Source: CAYNVS01 sp964400725 (lineage in GTDB: Bacteria; Myxococcota_A; SURF-8; CAYNVS01). From it: a stretch of 7,849 nucleotides of DNA. Each line of letters opens with the position of its first letter. The stretch's first letter is position 1. Below, piece after piece: positions 1 through 6,672 of the stretch. The stretch spans positions 1 through 7,849 of the forward strand of contig CAYNVS010000081.1 of NCBI GenBank assembly GCA_964400725.1, written 5' to 3'. Below the pieces are notes generated by a model. The model saw only the letters and a list, made by a program, of their open reading frames with translations. It was not told the DNA's origin and did not search any database. Made by a program: the position numbers and the translations under genes.

Positions 1-1740
1 AATAAAATAAAGAAAGAGATGCTGCTGGAAATCCGTAAAAACTTTCCGGAACAAGTTATTGCATGGCTTGACTCGTGCGGAGTTTTCCTAGAAGACGGTT
101 TTAAAACAGCTCCGATGCTCGGAAGCGGCGGCAACGACGGTCGCATGGAATTTTCAACCAATTTCATCCAGAACGTATTAAAATTAGTCAAGACACCAAC
201 TGCCGTAAGACGTTGGGTGCCTATCAGTCTTTTTAAAACAGAGCAGGGAACATTAGAAGCTGCGAGCATCGGGCAGTTTGCTCCAGGAGCATCAGGAGGC
301 CCCAATGCGTCTCATGGAATGGAGGGCGTCTCGATCATCAACCCGTTCGATTACATTTTAATGATCGAAGGCGTGCTTCTTATACAAAGCTCGGCGGTTA
401 AACGTCTAACAAACTCTCAAAGTATCAAGGCGGCGTTCCCGTTTACAGTTTCAACTACTAATGCCGGTAACAATTCATTGGATGGGGCTGAAAAATCGCG
501 CGGAGAAACTTGGCTTCCATTATGGTCTTCACCTGCGAAGTTAGCCGAAATATTTCAATTGTTCAAGGAAGGCCGAGCGGAGTTGGAAGGACGACAGTCG
601 GCTACAGGGATTGATTTTATTCGAGCCATTGCAACGCTGGGCGTGGATCGAGGTATTGAATCTTTCATTCGTTATGGCTATCAGGAGCGTAGCGGGCTTG
701 CCTATCTTGCAACAAACCTTGGACGCTTCGCTGTACGTTCACAAGGCGACGCCGACCTATTACGGGAGATTGACTCATGGCTGAACGGATTCCGAAGTGT
801 CGCCGCCGAAAAGAACGCTCCGCCAAGGTTGACGCGGGCTTTAAGGAGAATAGATTCGGCGATATTCGATTTTTGCCGTTACGGCGGAAATTTCCGCTTC
901 GCTGAAATTTTATGCGCGCTCGGCGCGGCGGAAAGAGAACTTGCAATAAAACAACATAGTAATCCGCTGGGCGGGCTTTCGACAAAATGGTTAGATGCCG
1001 CCAACGACGGGTCCATAGAGTTTGAGCTTGCTCTTTCCGTTGCGGGCATAGGCGCGAGAGACCGCAAACTGGGCTCCATCCGCGCCAACCTTGAATCTGT
1101 GGAAGAAAACGGCTCGGATTGGAAATGGGCAGAGAAATCTCGTCGGGCGGTATGGAACTCTTCCAGTCTATGCGACAATCTAATTGCAGTAACTCAGCGC
1201 CGTTACATGGACGCGGCCCGCGAAGGCAGCGACGAAGCGCCGCTGCAAAACGAAAGAGCCGTTTCGCTTAACGCTGTCGCCGCCTTCATCGCGGGCGATG
1301 TCGACGAAAAACGCATTGAGGAATTGCTGTTGGGTCTCGGGCTTGTTAATCACGCCCAAAAATACCCCGAACTAAAACAAGAAGCTGAGTCGCGAGATAC
1401 TCAACTCCTGCCGGCTGCTTATGCGCTGATGAAACTCCTGTTTCTGCCGCATCTTGAAATTAATGGCGAAACTATAGCCGTTAAGCCCGAACCTGCGGTA
1501 ATTTCTTTGCTGCGCGCCGGACGAATCGGCGAGGCTTGCCAAACGGCGGCGCGAAGACTTAGGGTAAGCGGTCTGACGCCCATGCCGCATCGTCTTTCCG
1601 GCCGCCCGACGCGAGACAATGAATGGCGCGATATTAACGACGCCGACGCGCGGCGTATTGCCGCAGCCCTTATTTTTCCAATTAGTCAGTCAGACGTAAA
1701 GCGGCTGATAAAACAAGTAATTAGACCGGAAACTAACTAA
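1..1740 (+). CDS. csx17: Csx17 / Cas8g, large subunit of the type I-G effector (5'-truncated)
   Basis: Large subunit of the type I-G surveillance complex. In the characterised family complex it spans the belly of the effector and is the contact for Cas3; by analogy with other Cas8 proteins it should help recognise the PAM. The frame is open to base 1 with no stop, so the true start lies outside the window; the ATG at 19 is probably internal. 579 codons are visible, whereas Csx17 proteins are usually around 700 residues or more, so roughly 100-200 residues are missing. Family blocks seen: GSGGNDGRMEFSTNF (121-165), IGQFAPGASGG (about 268-300), INPFDYILMIEG, AAFPFTV, RGETWLPLW (499-525) and GVDRGIESF (about 640-666). 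The C-terminal third is helix-rich, as expected for a region doing small-subunit work, since no separate cas11 gene is present. It is followed after 20 nt by csb1. Family assignment is confident; the N-terminus is unknown. Confidence 0.93.
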   Translation, partial: NKIKKEMLLEIRKNFPEQVIAWLDSCGVFLEDGFKTAPMLGSGGNDGRMEFSTNFIQNVLKLVKTPTAVRRWVPISLFKTEQGTLEAASIGQFAPGASGGPNASHGMEGVSIINPFDYILMIEGVLLIQSSAVKRLTNSQSIKAAFPFTVSTTNAGNNSLDGAEKSRGETWLPLWSSPAKLAEIFQLFKEGRAELEGRQSATGIDFIRAIATLGVDRGIESFIRYGYQERSGLAYLATNLGRFAVRSQGDADLLREIDSWLNGFRSVAAEKNAPPRLTRALRRIDSAIFDFCRYGGNFRFAEILCALGAAERELAIKQHSNPLGGLSTKWLDAANDGSIEFELALSVAGIGARDRKLGSIRANLESVEENGSDWKWAEKSRRAVWNSSSLCDNLIAVTQRRYMDAAREGSDEAPLQNERAVSLNAVAAFIAGDVDEKRIEELLLGLGLVNHAQKYPELKQEAESRDTQLLPAAYALMKLLFLPHLEINGETIAVKPEPAVISLLRAGRIGEACQTAARRLRVSGLTPMPHRLSGRPTRDNEWRDINDADARRIAAALIFPISQSDVKRLIKQVIRPETN

Positions 1741-1748
1741 CCGAGAAA

Positions 1749-1753
1749 AGGAG
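1749..1753 (+). promoter_or_regulatory. Ribosome-binding site of csb1
   Basis: AGGAG lies 7 nt before the ATG at 1761, in the 20-nt gap after csx17. It fixes the csb1 start. Confidence 0.85.
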
Positions 1754-1760
1754 AAACTAT

Positions 1761-2798
1761 ATGACTATCAATTACGAAACGATTAAAAACTCGCCGCGTC
1801 TTCTTATGGAAGTCGAACTAAAACCGCTACAGGGAGACCGCTTTCAACCCACCGGCTTTCCCGACCTTGGCCCTGCGCGCTATACCCTTGCGGACGGTAC
1901 CGAAATGCTGCTGGTCGAGTCGGCGCAATCGGTTGCAAACCGTATGGAACTGGCTTGTTGTAAAGATGATCAGAAAACGCTTAGGGATGATTTTCTAGAC
2001 TTGCCGTATGTTTGCTCGAAGAGAGAAAAACAACCGCTAACAACTTCTTACTTAGAAGCACATAGGTTGTCGTCGCCATATTTACTTAATAACAAGTGGG
2101 CTGAAACGCTTGCCTCAGAAATGGATTTAAAACCTGACCTTCCTCTAGACTATCAAAAGATCGCCAAAGCCATTTTCAAATACGATCCTTGCAGTCTTCA
2201 ACATGGCGTTTGGTTTTCTATCAAACAATACAAAGAAATTTTGTCTCACGGTAGAGTGCGATTAACAAGAATTCTAGGCGGATTTATAGAAGCTCGTGGA
2301 GTATTGATCGCAGAAAGCGGCGGAAGAAAATTTGATAAAAACTCTGCAAAAATGTCAGAATCTGGTAACGCGGAAACGGGTTTTGGCACAATACCGTTCC
2401 CCCGCACAGAGTTTACTGCCAAAAAGATAACGGCGTATTTCAACCTCGACCTCGCTTTACTGCGCGGGTATGGTTTGCCCGATAACGCTCAAAAGCTGCT
2501 TATTGCCTTATCTTTGTTTAAAGTGCGGCGCTTTCTTTCGACGGGCCTGCGTTTACGTACCGCCTGCGACTTGGAACCTGTGGGAGAATTGATCGTCAAA
2601 CGCCCTGACAGCTTTAAAATACCAACGGAAACCGATCTGCTTACAGAGTGTAAAAAGCTTATCACGCAATGCAAGACGGAGAAACTTTTTGCAGATCCAC
2701 CTGTAACAGAAGTTGTATACGAGCCTTCTGATAAAGATAAGAAAAATAAAGAGGGCGAAGACGACAAAAAGGAATCGTCAGAAAACGAAGGAGATTAA
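1761..2798 (+). CDS. csb1: Csb1 / Cas7g (GSU0053 family), backbone subunit of the type I-G effector
   Basis: Cas7-type RNA-binding subunit that polymerises along the crRNA spacer; seven copies form the backbone in the characterised type I-G complex. The 345-residue protein has the family signature at its start: LQGDRFQPTGFPDLG (residues 23-37) and DGTEMLLVESAQSVANRME (45-63). Further blocks are SLQHGVWFS (145-153), RVRLTRILGGFIEARG (165-180, a basic strand followed by a glycine turn) and RRFLSTGLRLRTACDLEP (about 256-273). The start is supported by AGGAG 7 nt upstream and by the position of the signature. The last 25 residues, about 321-345, are an odd low-complexity tail with 17 charged residues, probably disordered. 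The middle of the gene is AT-richer than cas4-cas1 (38% GC in 2041-2100). The stop is 3 nt before csb2, so the two are probably translationally coupled. Confidence 0.95.
   Translation: MTINYETIKNSPRLLMEVELKPLQGDRFQPTGFPDLGPARYTLADGTEMLLVESAQSVANRMELACCKDDQKTLRDDFLDLPYVCSKREKQPLTTSYLEAHRLSSPYLLNNKWAETLASEMDLKPDLPLDYQKIAKAIFKYDPCSLQHGVWFSIKQYKEILSHGRVRLTRILGGFIEARGVLIAESGGRKFDKNSAKMSESGNAETGFGTIPFPRTEFTAKKITAYFNLDLALLRGYGLPDNAQKLLIALSLFKVRRFLSTGLRLRTACDLEPVGELIVKRPDSFKIPTETDLLTECKKLITQCKTEKLFADPPVTEVVYEPSDKDKKNKEGEDDKKESSENEGD
2788..2793 (+). promoter_or_regulatory. Ribosome-binding site of csb2, inside the end of csb1
   Basis: AAGGAG lies 8 nt before the ATG at 2802 and within the last codons of csb1, supporting both the csb2 start and coupled translation. 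Confidence 0.85.
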
Positions 2799-2801
2799 TC
2801 T

Positions 2802-4427
2802 ATGAGCGCCGGATTGGCTCTGCGGTTTTTATCGGGGCGTTTTCACGCGACGCCGTGGGGACGGCATCATAACGAAGGCATCCCCGAATGGCCGCCCGCG
2901 CCGTGGCGTATTTTGCGGGCGTTGATTGCCGCATGGAAGCGCCGCCTTCCTCAAAGATGCGAACTTGACGAACCGTTCATGCGCAATCTGTTTAAAAAAC
3001 TTACGGCGCCGCCCGAGTTTGCGCTGCCCCCTGCTCAGTCCGCTCACAGCCGTTATTATATGCCGCTTGGCAAATCCAAGAAAAAGGATCAGGGTATTGA
3101 AATCTTCGGAAATGAGACGACTAAAATATTCGACTCGTTCGTTGCGCTTGATATGGATTCGGAAATTTTCGTTATTTGGCGGGATGTCGAACTTTCGTCG
3201 GAAGAACGAGAAGCTCTGTCATTGTTGGCGCAAAACATCGGGTACTTGGGCAGGGCGGAATCATGGTGCGAAGGCCGGGCGCTTGAGAGCGACGAGACCG
3301 CCGCGCTTCTTCGGGATGGAGATATAAATTGTTTTCCGCTTGAAGACAAACCGCCAGCCAACATGCAGCTTGTCGACTTGCTCTGCGCCGATATTGAGAC
3401 GGCTTTTAAAAATGAGCGCACGCCAAAATATGAACGAATAGAAGGCAAGGGGCGGACAAAGCAATCATTCGTTAATCCGCTATATGATCCCGATTGGCAT
3501 CTTTGCATTGAGACGCTGAAAATTCACGAAGATAAATGGTCAGACCCGCCGGGTTCAAAATGGGTGCAGTACTGCAGAAAAGAGGACTGCTTTATGACAA
3601 CATCAATTCCTTCCCGCTCAAACAAAAAAGTCAAACAAAAACCCAACATTTGCCGCTTCGCGTTAGACGGCTCCGTGCTGCCTCTTATTCAGGAAACGCT
3701 GCCCCTTGCGGAACAGGCGCGCCGGGCGCTTATGGGCATCTATGGCAGGTTGTTTGCCGAAGGCGGCGAAAAGGCGCGTTCGCAATTGTTCTCAGGTAAA
3801 GACGATAACGGCATACCTCTTCAAGGTCATCGACACGCTTATTACCTTCCCAGCGACGAAGACGCCGATGGGCGACTCGATCATCTGACCATATATGCAG
3901 TCGACGGTTTTGACCCTAAGGAATTGAAGGCGTTAGCTGAATTGCGTCATCTTAAGCGCGACGAAGGCGAGCCGGTCAATGTTCTGCTTATGACCCTGGG
4001 AAATATTGAACAGTTAAATTTGAACTCGCTTTTGGGACCTTCGCGAGTTTGGGTATCTGCCTCGCCTTTCATAGCGACTCGGCACCCCAAAAGAAGAGGG
4101 CAAAAAAAAGACGCGTCCGAATTGCTTGGCCCGGATAACCGCGACGCATTCACGATGCAGATACTTAAAGAAGAACTTCAACGCCGACAGCCAGCACTGC
4201 CGCCTGTGGTCAAAATCGAATTTTTGCCGGGAAAACGTATAGGAGCAAACGGAATACTGCCTTTGCAGTTTAAACGCTTCCGTCAAAAACGAGATGACGA
4301 TGGAGGAAGCAGGCCGACCGGCGCGTTTCGCATTGAATTTGAAGAACCGGTTTTAGGGCCGCTGTGCCTAGGCTTGCACAGCCACTTTGGCATGGGATTG
4401 TTTGCGCCGGAAAAGGAAGAGTCATAA
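2802..4427 (+). CDS. csb2: Csb2 (GSU0054 family), Cas5-Cas6-type subunit and pre-crRNA endonuclease of type I-G
   Basis: Csb2 combines Cas5-like and Cas6-like functions. In the characterised type I-G system it cuts the pre-crRNA in the repeat and stays on the 3' end of the mature crRNA. The 541 residues begin with the family start LRFLSGRFHATPW (7-19) and EWPPAPWRILRALIAAW (29-45), the Cas5-like RAMP part. GYLGRAESWCEGR (147-159) is a second family block. The C-terminal part carries HRHAYYLPSDEDADGRLDH (343-361), in which H343 and H345 are candidate catalytic or RNA-contacting residues (inference). It ends with GPLCLGLHSHFGMGLF (519-534), the glycine-rich loop of Cas6-like RAMP folds. Stretches 91-96 and 274-280 are lysine-rich and may contact RNA. 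The good Shine-Dalgarno site at 2788-2793 sets the start. The length is typical and I see no frameshift. Confidence 0.94.
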   Translation: MSAGLALRFLSGRFHATPWGRHHNEGIPEWPPAPWRILRALIAAWKRRLPQRCELDEPFMRNLFKKLTAPPEFALPPAQSAHSRYYMPLGKSKKKDQGIEIFGNETTKIFDSFVALDMDSEIFVIWRDVELSSEEREALSLLAQNIGYLGRAESWCEGRALESDETAALLRDGDINCFPLEDKPPANMQLVDLLCADIETAFKNERTPKYERIEGKGRTKQSFVNPLYDPDWHLCIETLKIHEDKWSDPPGSKWVQYCRKEDCFMTTSIPSRSNKKVKQKPNICRFALDGSVLPLIQETLPLAEQARRALMGIYGRLFAEGGEKARSQLFSGKDDNGIPLQGHRHAYYLPSDEDADGRLDHLTIYAVDGFDPKELKALAELRHLKRDEGEPVNVLLMTLGNIEQLNLNSLLGPSRVWVSASPFIATRHPKRRGQKKDASELLGPDNRDAFTMQILKEELQRRQPALPPVVKIEFLPGKRIGANGILPLQFKRFRQKRDDDGGSRPTGAFRIEFEEPVLGPLCLGLHSHFGMGLFAPEKEES

Positions 4428-4435
4428 TTACAGGT

Positions 4436-6151
4436 ATGCCGCCTATTTTTGAAAACGAAACATTATCAGCCGTTCCTTCCCTGATCCCGGCGCGGATGAT
4501 AAACGAGTATGCGTATTGCCCGCGGCTTGCTTATCTTGAATGGATAGAAGGCGCGTTCGACGACAACGCCTTCACTATTGAAGGGCGGCGCGTGCATAAG
4601 AAGGTAGATGGAGGAAGCGGAGAAATGCCCGAAGCCTGCGCCGACGAGGAATCGGACGGCAAGGGCGAAGAGGAGACCATACACGCCCGCTCGGTCATGC
4701 TTTCGGCGGAAGGCGAGGGCTTGATTGCAAAAATCGACTTGGTAGAAGTTGAAGGAGCTGCGGCGACGCCCGTCGATTACAAGCGCGGGGCTTTGCCCGA
4801 CAACCCCGACGGACTGTACGATGCCGACAAAGTCCAGTTATGCGCGCAGGGACTTGTTTTACGCGAAAATGGTTTTTCAAGCGATTATGGCGTTGTGTAT
4901 TACTCGGCGTCAAAACGCAGGGTTGACGTTGCATTCGACGACGAACTTATAAAACGCACCCGCGAAATTGCGGCGGCGCTGCGCGAAATGGGCAGAACAA
5001 ACGAAATTCCGCTCCCGCTTAACGACAGCCCGAAATGCGGCGGATGCTCGCTTGCAGGCATCTGTCTTCCGGACGAGACGAGCATGCTGACCGGCAATGA
5101 ACAGCCCCCGACTGACGGGCTTAGAAGACTTATACCTGCGCGCGACGACGCGTTGCCGCTGTACGTTCAGCACCATGGATTATATGTAGGCAAGAAGGAC
5201 GAAGAACTTGTGGTCAAAGAGAACAAAGAAATAGTCGCCCGCTCAAGGTTGATGTCCACGAGTCAGGTCTGCCTGTTCGGCAATATCGGCATATCGGCGG
5301 ACGCGCTGCACGAGTGCTGCAACAGGGGAATTCCGGTATGCCATTACAGCGGCGGCGGATGGTTCTACGGGATGACTCATGCGGTGGGGCCTCGCAATGC
5401 AGAATTAAAAAGGGCGCAATTTCGTGCGGCGGACGATAATGCTCAATGTCTTGCATTGGCAAGGCGGTTTGTTACGGCCAAAGTGAAAAATCAGCGGACG
5501 ATGGTCAGGCGAAATAATCCGGCTCCCCCGGATGACGCTCTTGAGTCGCTTGCACAATCCGCGCAGGACGCCGAACGCGCAGGTTCGCTTGAAAGCCTGC
5601 TCGGCGTTGAGGGAAACGCGGCGCGAACATATTTTTCGGCTTTCGGAGGAATGATCAAACCTCCGGGAGGAGACGAGATAGCCTTCGATTTTAACGGGCG
5701 TAACCGCCGCCCGGCAACCGACCCTACAAATGCGCTGTTATCGTTTTGTTACGCGCTGCTTACAAAAGACTGCACAATTACTCTTATGTCCGTCGGATTT
5801 GACCCGTTCAACGGATTTTACCATCAGCCGCGCTTTGGGCGGCCTGCGCTTGCGCTTGATTTCATGGAGGAGTTCCGCCCGATAATAGCTGACTCGGTTG
5901 TTCTTACTGTTGTGAATACGGGAGTAGTCCGAGCGGGCGATTTTGTGCGCGCCGCCAAAGCCGTAAGCCTGAAACCGGCTGCTCGTAAAGCCGTAATTGA
6001 GGCGTATGAACGGCGGATGGACGCGCTGGCTACTCATCCGGTTTTCAGGTATCGTATAAGTTACCGCCGCATATTAGAGGTACAAGCGCGGCTTATGGCG
6101 AGATATATTTGTGGAGAACTTGACGAGTTTCCGCCGTTTTTACCGAGGTGA
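4436..6151 (+). CDS. cas4-cas1: Cas4-Cas1 fusion, spacer acquisition nuclease-integrase
   Basis: Adaptation enzyme of type I-G: the Cas4 half recognises the PAM and trims prespacers, and the Cas1 half, as a dimer complexed with Cas2, inserts them at the leader end. With the ATG at 4436 the protein has 571 residues. Cas4 part (about 16-212): ARMINEYAYCPRLAYLEW (19-36), four cysteines C28, C201, C204 and C210 for an iron-sulfur cluster, and RecB-type nuclease residues H54, D101, D114 and K116 (VDYKRG), with Q134. Cas1 part (about 231-571): LLGVEGNAARTYFSAF (388-403) with E392, DPTNALLSF (429-437), and GFYHQPRFGRPALALDFMEEF (460-480) with H463, D475 and E478. E392, H463 and D475/E478 are the expected metal ligands, so both halves look active. 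The start 8 nt after csb2 lacks a well-placed Shine-Dalgarno site (AAGGA at 4413-4417 ends 18 nt before it). An ATG at 4364 in the same frame is too far upstream. Confidence 0.96.
   Translation: MPPIFENETLSAVPSLIPARMINEYAYCPRLAYLEWIEGAFDDNAFTIEGRRVHKKVDGGSGEMPEACADEESDGKGEEETIHARSVMLSAEGEGLIAKIDLVEVEGAAATPVDYKRGALPDNPDGLYDADKVQLCAQGLVLRENGFSSDYGVVYYSASKRRVDVAFDDELIKRTREIAAALREMGRTNEIPLPLNDSPKCGGCSLAGICLPDETSMLTGNEQPPTDGLRRLIPARDDALPLYVQHHGLYVGKKDEELVVKENKEIVARSRLMSTSQVCLFGNIGISADALHECCNRGIPVCHYSGGGWFYGMTHAVGPRNAELKRAQFRAADDNAQCLALARRFVTAKVKNQRTMVRRNNPAPPDDALESLAQSAQDAERAGSLESLLGVEGNAARTYFSAFGGMIKPPGGDEIAFDFNGRNRRPATDPTNALLSFCYALLTKDCTITLMSVGFDPFNGFYHQPRFGRPALALDFMEEFRPIIADSVVLTVVNTGVVRAGDFVRAAKAVSLKPAARKAVIEAYERRMDALATHPVFRYRISYRRILEVQARLMARYICGELDEFPPFLPR
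6145..6148 (+). promoter_or_regulatory. Ribosome-binding site of cas2, inside the end of cas4-cas1
   Basis: GAGG lies 6 nt before the ATG at 6155 and overlaps the last codons of cas4-cas1, which supports the cas2 start and translational coupling. Confidence 0.75.
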
Positions 6152-6154
6152 ACA

Positions 6155-6445
6155 ATGCGCTCATGTTACATTGTATCCTACGATATTTGCGAGTCGAAGC
6201 GATTGACGAAGGTGTTTAAAACGATGCGGGGCTTTGGCGACCACGTTCAGTATTCGGTGTTTTTTTGTATGCTTTCGGACAAAGAAAAAGCTATGATGAT
6301 TGCCGCGATAGACGGTATTATCAACCACAAGGAAGATCAGGTTCTTATTGTCGACCTTGGGCCGGAGGGAGGGCGCGGCGAAACCTGCATAGAGTCGGTG
6401 GGCAAAGCGTATATCCACCCCGAGCGGCACGCTATAGTCGTATAA
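6155..6445 (+). CDS. cas2: Cas2, structural partner of Cas1 in spacer integration
   Basis: Small ferredoxin-like protein whose dimer bridges two Cas1 dimers and sets spacer length. The 96 residues begin with the first Cas2 strand YIVSYDI (5-11), with the family aspartate at D10. They continue with KVFKTMRGFGDHVQYSVFFCML (about 19-40), a typical helix plus second strand, and end with PERHAIVV, a usual C-terminal strand of Cas2 from Cas4-Cas1 loci. The length is normal. The ATG is 3 nt after the cas4-cas1 stop. No strong terminator follows, so the cas transcript may run into the leader and array. Confidence 0.96.
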   Translation: MRSCYIVSYDICESKRLTKVFKTMRGFGDHVQYSVFFCMLSDKEKAMMIAAIDGIINHKEDQVLIVDLGPEGGRGETCIESVGKAYIHPERHAIVV

Positions 6446-6451
6446 CGTTCA

Positions 6452-6478
6452 TTGACAATTAAAAAAATTGTGTATCTT
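6452..6478 (+). promoter_or_regulatory. Possible promoter just after cas2, overlapping an AT-rich palindrome
   Basis: A perfect -35 box TTGACA (6452-6457) is followed by TATCTT (6473-6478) as -10. The 15-nt spacing is shorter than the ideal 17. Between them lies ACAATT, five A, AATTGT (6455-6471), a perfect 6-bp inverted repeat that could be an operator. If used, it would produce a long leader transcript entering the array. Confidence 0.4.
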
Positions 6479-6520
6479 GCAATTCGAGCGGCGCGGTGAC
6501 GCTAAAAAGCCGGGGGGCGC

Positions 6521-6530
6521 TCGCAAAACG
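6521..6530 (+). repeat. Leader direct repeat, copy 1
   Basis: TCGCAAAACG recurs exactly at 6622-6631. Including three bases upstream (from 6518), 12 of 13 positions match. It overlaps the right arm of the CGAGCG/CGCTCG inverted repeat. Confidence 0.6.
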
Positions 6531-6621
6531 AATATAGGCAATGAGATTAAGCTGTTGAAAATTGAGAGAAGGTAAAACAACGTGGTTATTTAGATGAAAA
6601 ACATCTTGTGTTTCAGACCGT

Positions 6622-6631
6622 TCGCAAAACG
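6622..6631 (+). repeat. Leader direct repeat, copy 2
   Basis: Second exact copy of TCGCAAAACG, 101 bp downstream of the first, ending in the left arm of the palindrome at 6630-6646 next to the array promoter. Confidence 0.6.
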
Positions 6632-6646
6632 CTTGCAAATCAAGCG
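6630..6646. repeat. Palindrome over the -35 box of the array promoter
   Basis: CGCTTG (6630-6635), loop CAAAT (6636-6640), CAAGCG (6641-6646): a perfect 6-bp inverted repeat covering the -35 element. A dyad in this position could be an operator or a site for a DNA-bending protein used in leader recognition; which one is inference. Confidence 0.6.
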
Positions 6647-6661
6647 GAATTACAGTATAAA
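6633..6661 (+). promoter_or_regulatory. CRISPR array promoter
   Basis: -35 TTGCAA (6633-6638), 17-nt spacer, -10 TATAAA (6656-6661). Transcription would begin near 6668, a few bases before the first repeat at 6673, so pre-crRNA would start almost directly with the first repeat. Orientation and position both fit. Confidence 0.65.
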
Positions 6662-6672
6662 ATAGAAGAGAT

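Larger units (their letters stand above)
6446..6672 (+). promoter_or_regulatory. CRISPR leader region
   Basis: This 227-nt stretch between cas2 and the first repeat has no convincing gene. Its position next to cas2, its promoter pointing into the array, and the repeat orientation (3' end ATTGAAGC) mark it as the leader, where transcription starts and new spacers enter. Contents from left to right: a promoter-like site with an AT-rich palindrome (6452-6478), a long-loop inverted repeat CGAGCG/CGCTCG (6485-6490 and 6518-6523), a direct repeat TCGCAAAACG (6521-6530 and 6622-6631), a small AGATG/CATCT hairpin (6592-6606), a palindrome (6630-6646) and the array promoter (6633-6661). No rho-independent terminator is visible. 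Confidence 0.85.

Noticed and set aside
2926..3508. Overlapping open frames on both strands inside csb2
   Set aside because: They are shadows: csb2 is a full-length recognised gene here, and the alternative frames have no ribosome-binding sites or family features.
4364..4435. Upstream ATG extending cas4-cas1 by 24 residues
   Set aside because: It lies 64 bases inside csb2 in another frame, has no ribosome-binding site, and the added residues are unlike Cas4 N-termini, which begin close to the PxARMxNE block.
6485..6523. CGAGCG/CGCTCG inverted repeat as a terminator of the cas operon
   Set aside because: The stem is only 6 bp with a 27-nt loop and no T-run follows, so it does not resemble a rho-independent terminator.
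6580..6618. Short anti-repeat matches in the leader (ACGTGG at 6580-6585, TTTCAGAC at 6611-6618)
   Set aside because: They match the repeat complement over only 6 and 8 bases and in the wrong relative order. That is too little for a tracrRNA or a crRNA-like regulator, and type I systems do not need a tracrRNA.
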